From Cristatella mucedo (taxonomy: Eukaryota > Bryozoa > Phylactolaemata > Cristatellidae): 64,000 nt of DNA. Location of the stretch: the NCBI GenBank assembly GCA_009760855.2, contig WPIO01000008.1, forward strand, positions 9,723,001 through 9,787,000, read 5' to 3'. The notes below the pieces were generated by a model. The model had not been told where the DNA came from, ran no database searches, and worked only from the letters and a program-made list of their open reading frames with translations. The translations under genes were made by a program, and so were the position numbers. Positions 1 through 12,215 of this stretch are shown here, piece after piece (positions within the stretch are counted from its first letter, which is position 1; each line of letters opens with the position of its first letter).

Positions 1-99
1 TTACTAATTATGAGCAGAACCAAGTTGTTCTCAAAAACTGCATTACCTAGGCCTCAAAACACGATCTGCCAGCATATCTTCTGTAGCCTTTGTACAGAA

Positions 100-335
100 T
101 CTAGGTACCATGCTCAAAAATGACCTGTCACTTCTTGTTCACATCTGCTGTATTGTCCAGTCTGCCCACTTTCAGCAACAAGACATCGCAAAGCTTGGGG
201 CTTGCTTAGACAAGTGTAACACAGACTGGTCCTTGCATTCGCTGACTTCTATAACCTGCCACTTGCATGCCTGTGCAATGAGCCGCTTACAGCTTGTACA
301 ACAATTGGCAGCAAGGCTGGTCCGCCTTGAATTTT
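100..335 (+). repeat. LINE fragment (C-terminal coding part)
   Basis: Frame +2 reads DIAKLGACLDKCNT followed by RLQLVQQLAARLV. These match the motifs IAKLRACLDKDNT and RLQLVQNSAARLV that recur in the longer LINE copies at 33 and 50 kb. The region between them is shifted and degenerate, so this is a dead piece of the same non-LTR retrotransposon family. Confidence 0.6.
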
Positions 336-1026
336 ACATGCACTTGGCATAAAAAAAAATTTTCACCGAGCTGCACTAGCCCGCTATCTAGCAACATGAA
401 AACTTCAAGGAGGTTGTCACTCTATCGTCGGCATCTCCATAGTCTTGCTTAGTCCTGCCTGTCAGAAGCTCTTCCTTGTCCGGCTTCCTATAGGGAACCA
501 GAACAACGAGCCAGGCGTGACCTCTGGCTTCTGGCTTCATGTCCGGCTTCCAATCATATCAGCAGTTGCCGCACTTACTGGGATCATATGGCTGTGCCTC
601 TATAAAACGTCGAGTCCCTAAGCGACAATGCCTTCATTCAGTTCGCACTCTCCCATAGCCCGGAGCTACCGACTGACTGACATGGCACCGTGACACCTCT
701 TCATTTGATGACATAAAAAAATAATCTAAACACCTACCTGTTCCTCACAGCCTGCATTCTGTCCATGCGAACTGCCCCCTGTGTGACTGTGTGTAAGTTT
801 CCAACGAGCACGTTAAGGCTAACCAATCGAGACATGCTTCTTTTCCAGTATATGTATAGCGACTAGAAAGAATTACCTTCTCCTAGGTGCTACATAGAGG
901 TGCTAAACTACATAAAACTGGGGCCGCTTGCCTGGTAGGGGCTGCTAGCCACCCCTCGCTTCGGGGCAGGTGACCCATGCAGCTGCAAGAGAAACAAGTG
1001 TGGCAACCCTCTCCTCAACCACCTAC
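336..1026. other. No gene recognised
   Basis: I see no coding block, RNA gene or repeat that recurs elsewhere in the window. It lies downstream of the last putative exon of the minus-strand gene at 1.0-4.2 kb and may include its 3' UTR. Confidence 0.3.
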
Positions 1027-1051
1027 CTAAGCAGTCAGAGTGACGTCACGT

Positions 1052-1410
1052 TTAGGCATGCAGTACTGCCATAGTCGTCGGCTGAAACCTAAGCAAGCCA
1101 GACAAGAGAACCATGTCGGTGACGTCACGGCAAGCCACGTGTGAGTCACCGAGAAGTGCATGCGCGAGCTGCTCTGACAGCCTCCGTACTGGCTGCACTG
1201 CCCTCCCAGCACTGCAGCTGCTGCAGTGCCATGTAGCGGGCGACCGCAGCAGCTGTGCACGCCACACTCGAATGCGCCTCGCCTCAGGCGTGGCGATGAT
1301 GATGGCGCAGTACCACTGGCTCGGTCCGAACCGAGCGGCACGCAGCAGGCCGACTGAACCAATCGCTGCTGACACCACAGTGCTAGAGTGAGCAGGCCCG
1401 GCATAAGTCT
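1052..1410 (-). CDS. Putative 3' exon of LOTUS-domain gene
   Basis: On the minus strand an excellent acceptor (a long T/C tract ending TCTATCTTTTCAG) opens at 1410. A second acceptor (GCTCACTCTAG) lies at 1382. After either one a frame stays open to a stop at 1052, reading VVSAAIGSVGLLRAARFG and later RLSEQLAHALLGD. Using the 1382 acceptor, the phase matches the donor of the next block upstream (1623). I recognise no domain. It is placed with the LOTUS gene only because strand, spacing and alanine/leucine-rich composition agree. It could belong to another gene or be chance. Confidence 0.35.
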
Positions 1411-1622
1411 CTGAAAAGATAGAAAGGGAAAAAATTTAAACAAGCACCACGAGCAGCTCTCTTGCATCAAATAGCAATCAAAGGTTTCTTCAGGAATGTT
1501 TAAACCGGGCAATTTTGCAATAAGTTACTGGACGCACATCTAAATGGGTTCAGATGGCATCACTGAAAGCTCCGAGCTCAAGAAGGAGACTGACTGGTCA
1601 CGTCTTCTCCCCCCACACATAC

Positions 1623-1960
1623 CTAAGCTTATCCGCGAGGTCGGTGAGGGCTTCGGCGGCCAGCTGCAAATTGAGCCTCGACGGCGACTCGATGCAGGTC
1701 GCTCGCACTTTGAGCCGATGCAGGGCTGCTGCCACCGAGGGCAGGTGGGCCGCTCTGAAGGCAGAGGCCGCGCCCAGCGTGCTCGATGGCAGCAGCAGCA
1801 GCTGAGCACCCAGCGCCTCCGAGCTTCCGAGCTGCAGCCGCTGCGGGAGCAGCAGCAGCATGCATTGTGGCTGTCGGAGCATGGGAGGCATCATAACCAC
1901 TGCGAGAGCACGGATCCACATGGCGGTCGGCTCCAGAGGCTGAGAGCGCCGGCACTGCAA
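1623..1960 (-). CDS. Putative internal exon, helical, unknown domain
   Basis: The minus-strand frame reads SVAAALHRLKVRATCIE and LNLQLAAEALTDLADKL, an amphipathic, helix-like stretch. It ends at a strong donor (CTTAG then GTATGTG, exon end 1623, phase 2). The 5' limit is unsure; C/T-rich stretches ending in CAG occur around 1830-1860 and near 1958. CAG/CTG runs make all three frames partly open (Ala-rich or Gln-rich), so frame choice rests on the donor phase and helical pattern. It lies between the LOTUS exon and the terminal block, so membership of that gene is an inference. Confidence 0.35.
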
Positions 1961-2099
1961 TGGAGCGTACTTTTGCTAAAGCGATAAAGGGCGAGCAAGC
2001 TAGTGAGCTGCAGCAAAATGGCGATTTCACGGTGATATCAGAGCCAGAAAATGCTGCGGCTGCTGCCACAGCAATGCAGCTGGGATCGCCTGCCACAAG

Positions 2100-3070
2100 G
2101 AAAGGTCACACTTAATCCACACCATGAACAGATACCGGGTCAAATCTGTTAAAGACGGCAAGGACACAGCCAATGAGTATTCTTTGCAGTGACAATTGGG
2201 TCATTTACGACTATTGCCAACATCTGCATCGTCAAGAGCAAGTCAATTTTCAGGCAAATACGTTGCTAGTGCAAGCACCTGCCAACACGAACCAGCAGTG
2301 ATCACTGTTGATCGCTGCAGAGCCAGCAGCAGCAGCTTTGAGTCAATCGCAAGCGATCTCACGTCGTCGATCTCAAGCAGCTATACACACGAGTGAGCAG
2401 CAGTCTCTGCAGACAGCATTTTCCAACTTGGCAGGTTACCCTACACATTGATCTTTCACGGAGTAAAGTTTGACAAAAGAAAGCCACCGGATTCGCTTGT
2501 GTTGAAACAGCACATGACTGAGAGGAGTAAGTGTCCAGTAATTAAACACCGAGCTCAGAGCACATCCAACGAGCAATAATAGGCATTCAGTGCCATGCAT
2601 TCCAATCAATGGCAATCATTGACTAATTATCCATTAACACATACATTGGGTTGGTTACTAACGAGAGTGCATCGAGTATCTTGTTGACAGTCACTTGCTC
2701 AGTTATGCTTTATTCCTGACCTGCAAGGTCATGGGCTAAGGAACATGCTGCTTCCCTATTATTATGCATCACTGCTTTGGCACGAATTTGGATTTGCAAA
2801 TGCAGCTATTAATTATATCACACCACTCTCCCTCATCATTGACCAAAACTTGACTATTACCACCTCCACTAAAATACCATCAACAACTGGCTTTTAGAAG
2901 CAAGATGCATCGTTAGAGAGAGCCCCTGACATCAAACTAAAGCTACTGTAATGCTGCATTCCTGGTAGCAGCACACAGGCACAAGACCCCTTTGCACTCT
3001 CCGCCAAGATAAGCAGCAAAGCCTCGACCTCGTGTCAGACTATTAAGGTCAAGCATGAGAAAGGGAGAAA
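2100..3070. other. Intron-like sequence, no feature seen
   Basis: This stretch separates minus-strand coding blocks and has no long frame, RNA gene or recurring repeat that I can recognise. It is most simply intron of the LOTUS-domain gene. Confidence 0.3.
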
Positions 3071-3083
3071 GGTGCTGAGCAGC

Positions 3084-3848
<765 letters not shown>

Positions 3849-3849
3849 C

Positions 3850-4210
3850 CTTAAGGTAGAGAGCAGCAGGCAGCCGTGCTGCCGTCCTGGGCCGACGTAG
3901 GGCAATCTGCAGGTCTTCTGCCTTTCTGCTGTTCCTGCTGATGTCAATTCTGATTTCAATTCTGTCAATTCTGTGATTTCAATTGATGTCAATTCTGAAT
4001 GATGTCGGTGCTTCGAGCAGAAGAGAGAGAAGAGCACTGCTGCCCGCAAATTGGCAAAAGCGAATCTAGCCACGTTCAGCTCTGCCCCGTAGTGATTCCA
4101 GTAGGCGGCTTCGAGCTGCGAGAGCAGCAGCATCCGTCCTTGCGCATGGTGCTGCTCCAGCAGTGTGACAATCTGCCCCAGCACCGGATTGGGAAATGGG
4201 GCGTCGACGG
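3850..4210 (-). CDS. LOTUS (OST-HTH) domain exon
   Basis: The minus strand reads NPVLGQIVTLLEQHHAQGRM, then LLLSQLEAAYWNHYGAELN, then VARFAFANLRAAVLFSLF. This is the pattern of a LOTUS/OST-HTH domain: a helix, an SQL-x3-Y-x3-[FY]G turn, and a final helix after F-x-NLR. LOTUS proteins of the TDRD5, TDRD7, MARF1 and Oskar type act in germ granules, bind RNA (notably G-quadruplexes) or the Vasa helicase, and serve piRNA or mRNA silencing. The acceptor is a pyrimidine-rich stretch ending GGCTGCAG. The donor is CTTAAG then GTGAGAG. The 361-nt length fits phase 2 on both sides. The tail after the domain is SELT/EITEL repeats encoded by a small tandem repeat at 3940-4000. Which LOTUS family member it belongs to is unclear; one domain alone cannot decide. 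Confidence 0.6.
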
Positions 4211-4664
4211 CTGCAGCCGGCAGGATAGGCAAAAATTGCTCTGTGCTTCGCGAGTCCGACCAAAGGACGCAGCAGCAGCAGCAGCTGGGTCAGGCAGGCA
4301 CAGCAGCAAAAGCTCGACAGCAGCGGAAGCCGCAAAGCAGCCTGTATGTGCAGACATCAGCCAAAGCTGGAGTTGAATCTGAGCATCGGCAGAACCGACC
4401 ATGCACACGAGTTCAATATTTACCAACAGCATCAACCATTACCACACCAAGCATGTGACAAACAGTACGTGCATCCCGCTAGACTGCACACCTCTGCTCG
4501 AGTGGGGTAATAAAGTGTGAACGATTTCTTACCATCCATCCGATCAGAGCAGGCCCTGAGCGAACGAACCAACCAACTTTCGATTAGGAATTCTATTGGT
4601 CCACTCAGGCTTCAAGTGTGCCACAAAAAAGCTCTTTCAGAGTATTCCTTGCTTAGTCCTAGTG

Positions 4665-5010
4665 GCCTAACGACTTCAAGGTCCTGTCACACGTTCGTTT
4701 TCAGGTTCCTTCATTGTCTGGCTAGAGCCTACGTTTTAGAACTAGTCGAAAAAAGCACTTTTCTCACAGCATTTTGTGGGTCCTTGTAATTTTTTCTTTG
4801 CGTGCTTATGCCTGCTGACACTGCGCTTGCCACTAATAACTGTATTTACATGTTGAAATTGTGCATGTCACTTCTAACCATGCTACACTTGCTGACATGT
4901 CGACGCTCCCTCAAACCATTTGATCATCATTACAGCACATGTAAAAAGCCTTGAAAGAGATTAACTTCTCTAAGGGGACTATATAAATGTATTATAATTA
5001 CTATTAAGTC
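4665..5010 (+). repeat. LINE 3' end, internally deleted
   Basis: It contains GACTTCAAGGTCCTGTCAC (the FKVLS coding segment), GTGGGTCCTTGTAATTTTTT, and a 3' end with AGAGATTAACTTCTCT followed by an A/T-rich tail. All match the LINE copies at 33 and 50 kb. A central part is missing. Confidence 0.65.
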
Positions 5011-5714
<704 letters not shown>

Positions 5715-6082
5715 GCACCGCAGACACGTCTCTTAGCCACCTTGCTTCACCTTGGACGACAGCACGATTTGTGGCCTGGCACCTGCACTCTTGTGGCAGG
5801 CGAATCTGGAATATCAAGTCAAGTTTGATCAGGAACTGGTTCTAATCGTTTGAAGATACTATCTTATGATCTGGTTCTTTTATCCCCAGACACGAGAAGA
5901 CCCTGAAGTTACTCTCTTTGAAGCTCTCCAATCGTTTCTAGTCTTTTGAGGACCTCAGGCACTCGACCTCTGAAAAGTAAAGTGTGAAGTGACATAAATT
6001 AAATATTTTAAGTATTGAGGAAAAAACTTGTCCACCCCTCCTCTGCTTTACCACAGGTTGCTCCAATTTTAAACCACACATT

Positions 6083-6284
6083 GTCAAAGTTCAAAGTCTT
6101 TCAGGACTGTCTAACCTGGCCTGCACACAGCTGGCGAACCCGGCCGGCGCTGGCATGGCAACTCCTCCGGACGTTGGGCGAAGTGCCCAGAAGAATAAAG
6201 CCAGGGGGTGGGAGAGAGAGGCCAGTTGCTCAGGCAGCCAATCGCAGGAAGGCAGAAGGACTGTGAAAGGCCTCGATTTCTAGC
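6083..6284 (+). repeat. Dispersed 200-bp repeat, copy 1
   Basis: About 200 bp aligns with 13940-14142 in the same orientation. Shared landmarks are CTTTCAGGACTGTCTAACCT, AGAAGAATAAAGCC, GGGGGTGGGAGAGAGAGGCC and CTGTGAAAGGCCTCGATTTC. It carries AATAAA but no frame that both copies keep. The class is unknown; a short LTR or SINE-like element is possible. Confidence 0.7.
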
Positions 6285-7954
6285 ATGGAGATTCTAACCA
6301 GCTCCAAGGTGTGGGGTAGGCAGATTTCTCTATGGTGTGCCTCACGAGCGCAAGACCAAATGCACTGCATGATGGCAAAGCAGGTGAGATCGAGATAGCA
6401 TGGCATGCCCCTGGCACTCACCAGGACACGAGCAGTTGACCGCCCTGGTCGCTCTCCACTTTCAATACACCTTTAGAGGCAAGGTGGCAGAGAAAGCTCA
6501 ATTGTTGCATAGCCCCACTCTCTCACTGCGTGCCACAAGTCATAATAACACATGAGCTTATTACAGATCGTAGCGGCCGTGAAAGTGCCAGCCACAATCT
6601 GCCAGTTTGAGTCGACATCGCAGACTCAACGCCACAGTTGGAAAACCGAAAAACTAGTGAGGCACCATGGCCAGAGCGAACACCACTTTTGTTGCCGGAG
6701 CAAACTTGCGCAGGCGCCAAAAGCTTGAAAATGTTGGTGGATCGAGGGGAGGCTGCCAGCACATGATCTACCCCCACCCACCTGACTCACAACAGGGCAG
6801 CAAGTCAAATGCAAACCAACCCCTCCCCCCCTGTCCTCCGGGAGAAGGTCAAGCCGGCTACGGTGGCAGTGCAGCACCAGCTGACAATTGGGTGCAGTGA
6901 CTGCTCTGGCCCATCGGTGAGAGCTGCTTATGAAGGGGATTGCTCGAGCTCAGCTAGTACGGCATCGTTTGTTCATAAAGCCGTATAAGTCTTCTAGTGG
7001 TACATTGCTCATAGCAGGCTGTTCATGGTTGCCAGCATATGTTTACGTTCAACAAACACGTTTTAGTTAGTTTTTTCATTTAGAATGTCATTCTAACACT
7101 TAAATGCCAAACCATGAACCTTAAACCTAAAACCAAAGCTCAAAACCACATTTATTTGCTGAGCTAATAAAGCTCGTTTATTCATACAGCCGTGTCAGTC
7201 TGCTATGGTCAGAGTGCTTTAGCAGACTGTTCAACGTGGATGCTGGTGACCATGGCGACATTGAGTGATACAAAAGCAGCGGACGGTTAGGCAGAACAGT
7301 GAGTCCCTCTAACATACATACTTGACCTGAAAGTCTATCGGAACCGACGACCTCTTTCGAGAGCACGAGCAGGCTCTTAGCACTTTTTACTTCCTGTCTC
7401 TTGAGCCCCTTCTGCACGAAGCCGGCCGGACAGTTGTACAACAAAATTGGTCATACCTCGCGAATATTTCACTGCAAGCTCGGCGATTTGGATCCCTTCT
7501 CTTAAACGTGTCAACAAACAGTGGTCCATGGTTAACTTCAAGCTGCTGCAGCGACATTTATAAGGTTCAACTTTCCGATTGTGGTAGCACTCGCGGCAGC
7601 TAGAGTGCTGGGAAGGCAAATTGGCAGCTATCCAACGAATTGGACAACCAAACCCACAAAGGTACGTTATAACTAGTGGCTGCCACCCAAGCAGCTCAAA
7701 ATTAGTATTAGCAATGCTACTTGCCTTACAGCAGGCTTAGCTAAGGTCGGTTTATTTGCAAACTTGGCCGAGTTAAACCTAATCGGCTGACTGGACCATT
7801 TTGGAATCAGGCCGCGGCTCGACCTGCAAGACGAGTGAATCGACTGATATCATGCCCTTAATTACATTCTCCTACTGCCCTCCCTCATAGTATGTGGGCG
7901 CGAGTGTTGATGCCTAGAGGCTAATATGCATGCCTGCCGACAAGGATGCCCAGT
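6285..7954. other. No gene recognised
   Basis: No coding block with splice support, RNA gene or recurring repeat found. Short open frames here lack motifs. Confidence 0.25.
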
Positions 7955-8105
7955 ACTAGCATGCTTAACCATGTTTATTCTTGTGGTTTATCGAGCATGC
8001 TGCCACTAACCATTCGATTGTGCTTCCTTTGCAGCAAATGTAAAACCCCTAGAAAGTGATTGAGTGTTCTGAGGGTGCTTTAACAAGAGTGTTATTATTA
8101 TTGTC
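7955..8105 (+). repeat. LINE 3'-terminal fragment
   Basis: It matches the 3' UTR of the 33 kb LINE: GTTTATCGAGCATGCTGCCA, CTAACCATTCGATTGTGCTT, then a degenerate hairpin (GATTGAGTGTTCTGAGGGTG) and a TTATTATTATTG tail. Confidence 0.7.
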
Positions 8106-8540
8106 AAGTTTCTAGTTCAGTCCCAGGACTGTGCTGGGTAGCAGTTTCCCATTTGCTCACCACAGAATGTGCTCAGGAGGTTGAGCCCTGCTGCTCTGGA
8201 TAATGATCCGGCAGGCACTTAAATGGCCGGAATAGACAAGATTAAAGGTTACGTTCTTTTAAGTGCTGCTAGTTCTAGTGTCTTTTTATGTTAGCGCCTG
8301 ATGGTAATAGCACCTGCAGGCTGCCCGTGCATTAGCACGGGCAGCCTTCTATATATTAGTGTGCTGTTATTTCTAGTCTCCCGACCCTCGAGTCAGCAGC
8401 TCGATGAACCTCTCCAAACTGCACTTCTAGAAGAAATTAATATTCCTAGTTCCAAATGTGAATTAATACCTGCCATATATGCAGCTGACTCTCTTGTCCA
8501 GAGTTGGTGTGGCTACTAAAAGGTTGGAATAGATTTTCCC

Positions 8541-10084
8541 TGCTTGGGTAGTTCCAACCATCAGTTTGAAGCAGTTACTTCAATTCTTTGTTTGTATGCG
8601 CTGGCACCGAATTCATGCCTCCCATTTAGTTCACATAAACTTGTATTGCTGTATGACAGCCAGACAGGTGTGCATGTCTGCTAATCCTGCAGGTCAATTC
8701 CCTAGATGGACCGCCAAAATACTTGATCAAAATCAGTTTGCATCCATTCTAGAGTTCATTTAGCTGGCTTATGACAGAGTGTTACTATGTTCCTAAGAAC
8801 GTGCTCCTCGATCAATTAGCAACCGCAGGTACTAATCATCATAGCTTGAAGTCGATCGCAAAACACTAATGCTAACGATCGTACAAGAAAAGTACATAAT
8901 ACTATTAAGTAATAACGCATATCAAAACCCCTACCGGAAAGTTAGGTCACATTTTTTTGAGCTAAAGATTATATACAGCGACCTTAAGCTAACAGCACAA
9001 GTTAACCTCAGACGACATGTAAGCAGATAGTTATGTAGCAAATGACTGCATCTCAAACAATTCTGCCTGGCTCTCGGCAGCCAAAAAGGGAATGCCATTT
9101 GAAGATGGAAAAAACATCGAAGCAACCGCAGCAATAACACTGACAGCGCCGGACATGCAACGGAAAAAATAACAGAACATGCCGGACTGACTGCGACCGT
9201 TCTGATGGTGCCGTTGCCTAGTACCTACATGCCACAAGCTGCGGAAGTAAAAACCTTACTTGTAATCAGCTCCCAAGCTTTTTATATCGAGTCCTTTTGT
9301 ATTTACAGACTCGAGCTTACTCCTGAGGCCCATGATTAGATAACCCCTGCTTGCGTAGTCCCGACCGTCAATCAGAAGCAGTTACTTCAAGTCATTAATT
9401 GTAAGTGCTGGTACCTAATTCAAGCCTCCCGCGTAGTTCACAGAAACTTCCATTGCTCTGTAATTGCAAGGCAGGTGTGCTCGTCTGCTAATCCTGCAGG
9501 TCAATTCCCTAGAGGGACCACCAAAATACTTGACCAAAATCAGTTTGCATCCACATTAGAGTTTAAGATGCAGCTGGCATATGACAGCAAAGTAGGTGCG
9601 CGGTATAGTGTACTGTGCTGCTAAGAACATGCTTATGGTTGCCACTACCGATTAGCAATCGATGGTTCTAATCATTATTGCTTCACGTATACAACGAGTC
9701 ACTACTGCTAGCCATTCTACAAGCACATAATACTTAATACAAAGTTATAAAGCATATCAAAAACCTACTAAGGAGTTAGGCAAGTTATTTCTCTGATGAA
9801 GATTATATAGACCAACAATGAGCTAACAGCTCAAGTTAACGTGAGACGACATGCAGGCAGATAGTTATGTAGCTAATAACTGCATCCCAACCTGTTCTTC
9901 CTAGCAACTGAAAGCAGACATGGAATGCTGCTTGAAGATTGAAATACAAGGTCGAAGCTGCCCCGGCAATAACACTGACAGCTCAGGACAGCCAATTCCA
10001 AATCAGTGAACGCAGGATCGTCGGCAGCTTTTTTGACTTCACCCTTGCCTATTACCTACTTATCAAAAGCTGCACCAGAGGCGA
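8541..10084 (+). repeat. Two diverged direct copies, about 807-bp period
   Basis: Sequence from 8541 (TGCTTGGGTAGTTCCAACC) recurs from 9348 (TGCTTGCGTAGTCCCGACC). Shared blocks follow, such as GCTAATCCTGCAGGTCAATT, AAAATCAGTTTGCATCCA and GCAGATAGTTATGTAGC. The end of each copy runs into the start of the 580-bp unit described next. Part of it (9800-10084) recurs at 12215-12485. Confidence 0.8.
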
Positions 10085-10672
10085 ACTTGTTTATAATCAG
10101 CTGCCAATCTTGCTATACTGAGTATTTTGACAGTATTTATCCAGCTCCAGCTTGCTCCTGAGCTCTGTAATTAGCTGGGCAAGCTTTTCAGCTGCCTTGC
10201 TAGTTATTGCTCCTGTAGCTACTCAAACCATTAGAGCAGATATGAGCAGACATGCGGTTACCAGGATCAGATACCTCATTTCCGGGAATCAGTGAGGTCC
10301 AAACCTCACTCTTCAAACGTCAGATATTCAAATTTAGCTCACACAATTCCTTATTTAAGGGAGGTAGCAAGACTCAGTCGGACCGTCGGTCATAAGAAAA
10401 GGTCAATGGTAATACACATTGACCTTCAATCTCAAGGCCAGGTTTGCAGCAGCTGCCCAATGCCAAAACATTCTGTCAGCACCTAGCTAGTTCCGGCTTA
10501 CAGACCTGCTAGGCTCGATTGCAGCATTCACTACAGAAGTAGCATACCCTCTAGTGGTTTTGTACTAAGACCCAAATGTGAATGTCCGTGAATATAATGA
10601 ACGGTCTGGATATTAAAGATCCCCAGCTCTTTCTCTGTTGCTAGTGTTTTAGTCAAGGCAAACTCATCTTAC

Positions 10673-10857
10673 TTGTAACTAGCTTCTATGCTATCACGGC
10701 TGAGTCGTCTTACATTAACTGACTCGAGCATGCTCCTTGCCACTGTTGTTAGCTGCTCAAACATTTCGGCTGCCTTTCTCCTTATTTCCCTTGCAGCTAC
10801 TCCAAGCAGGAGGGAAGGTCTGAGCACATGTCCGGTTTTCTCGGGCCAGACAACCAT
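10673..10857 (-). CDS. Possible repeated exon in the tandem array (best copy)
   Basis: On the minus strand this unit reads LLGVAAREIRRKAAEMFEQL, then SMLESVNVRRLSRDSIEASY, and ends at a donor (GTTACAA then GTAAGATGA, phase 2). Two other units keep the same frame, helical pattern and donor: one near 11250-11390 reads KSLDQLIAEVRSMIESVNV, one near 13073-13200 ends in GATTACAA then GTAAG. The units at about 10090 and 12490 read KLEL-type versions with a changed donor and, in one, a frameshift. It looks like an exon duplicated with the array, encoding an amphipathic, coiled-coil-like helix. I do not recognise the family. It could be a decayed gene or chance conservation through recent descent. 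Confidence 0.35.
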
Positions 10858-11735
10858 GTTTCCGGGAATTTATGAGGTCCATACCTCAATCTTGAAACGT
10901 CAGATAGTCAATAAGAGCTTACAAAATTCCTTATGTATGCCACCTAGGAAGACAGAGTCGGACCTTTGGTCATGAGATAAGTTCTATGACAAGATGACCT
11001 GACCTTCAACTTCAAGGCCATGTTCGAAGCAGCTGCCCACTACCATGAATCTGTGACTGCTCCTCGGTAGTTCTGGCTCACAGCCCTGCTTGGTTCAATA
11101 GAGCATTTCCTGCCAATTTAGCTCACAATCTAGTGGATTTTCATTAGGAGCCAATGCGATTGTCTGAGAATAGAAGGAACCTACAAGAGACTTTAGATCT
11201 CTAATTCTTTCTTTGCAGCTAGTAACGAAGTCAAGACTGACTCATCTTACTCGTCATCAGCTTCTAGGCTATCTAGGCTGAGTCGTTTTACATTGACTGA
11301 CTCGATCATGCTTCTTACCTCTGCTATTAGCTGGTCAAGGCTTTTTCCGGCCTTGCCTGCTATTACACAATGGGCAAAGCAGGAGATCAGATTTGAGAGC
11401 ATGTCTTGTTTACCCCGCCAGTCAACCCTGTTGTCAGGAGTAGGTGAGGTCCATACCTCACTCTTGCACGGCAGATATTCATTTGTTGCTTACAAAATTT
11501 CTTATTAATGTCAGCTAGAAAGACACAGCCGGACCGTCGGTCATGAGAAAAGGTCAATGGTAATACACCTTGACCTTAAATATCAAAGCCAGGTGTGCAG
11601 CAGCTGCCCACTGCCGTAAATCCAGTGTGGGCAGCTGCCTAGTTTTGGCTTACAGTCCTGCTCGGCTTGATACAGCATTTACTGCCGGACTACCCAACCC
11701 TCGAGTGGTTTTGTACTTGGAGCCGAATGTGACCG

Positions 11736-11796
<61 letters not shown>

Positions 11797-11870
11797 ATCC
11801 TCTCTCTATCCTCTCTCTATCCTCTCTCTATCCTCTCTCTATCCTCTCTCCCTCTCTTCCTCTCGTTTGC

Positions 11871-11962
<92 letters not shown>
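11736..11962. repeat. (CT)n tract with TATCCTCTCTC minisatellite
   Basis: Two long CT runs flank about five copies of an 11-base TATCCTCTCTC unit (about 11797-11850) and a short TCTG run. It interrupts the third unit of the tandem array and sits against the decayed LOTUS exon, as the 3.1-3.8 kb tract sits against the intact one. Confidence 0.95.
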
Positions 11963-11963
<1 letters not shown>

Positions 11964-11964
11964 C

Positions 11965-12215
11965 TTGCTATCTTGCTCTCTCTTAACTGAGGGAAGCGGG
12001 TGGCTGGCAGCCGTGCTACAACCCTCTACTGACGTACGGCAATCTGAAGGTCTTTTTCCTCTCTGGCGATCGCTCTGACACTGATGCTCGGTGCTTCGAT
12101 TGAAAGAGAGAGCACTGTCACACGTACATTGGCAAATCTGAACGTAGCTGCGTTTAGCTCTGCCTAGTAGTGATTCCGGAATGTGGCTTCGAGCTTTTCG
12201 AAGACTGTTCACTCC
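11965..12215 (-). pseudogene. Decayed copy of the LOTUS exon
   Basis: This aligns with 3846-4150: GGCAGCCGTGCT, GACGTA-GGCAATCTG and GGTGCTTCGA are shared, and the minus-strand frame reads KLEATFRNHY, stop, AELNAATFRFANV, matching QLEAAYWNHYGAELNVARFAFANL. The conserved Gly codon is a TAG stop, the first helix is missing, and the donor AAG/GTGAG has become AAGAGAG. It is therefore a partial, non-coding duplicate that arrived together with the adjacent (CT)n tract. Confidence 0.7.

Noticed and set aside
1629-2096. 155-codon Ala-rich minus-strand frame
   Set aside because: It comes from GCAGCA/CTGCTG repeats. The overlapping frame ending at the strong 1623 donor has better helix-like content.
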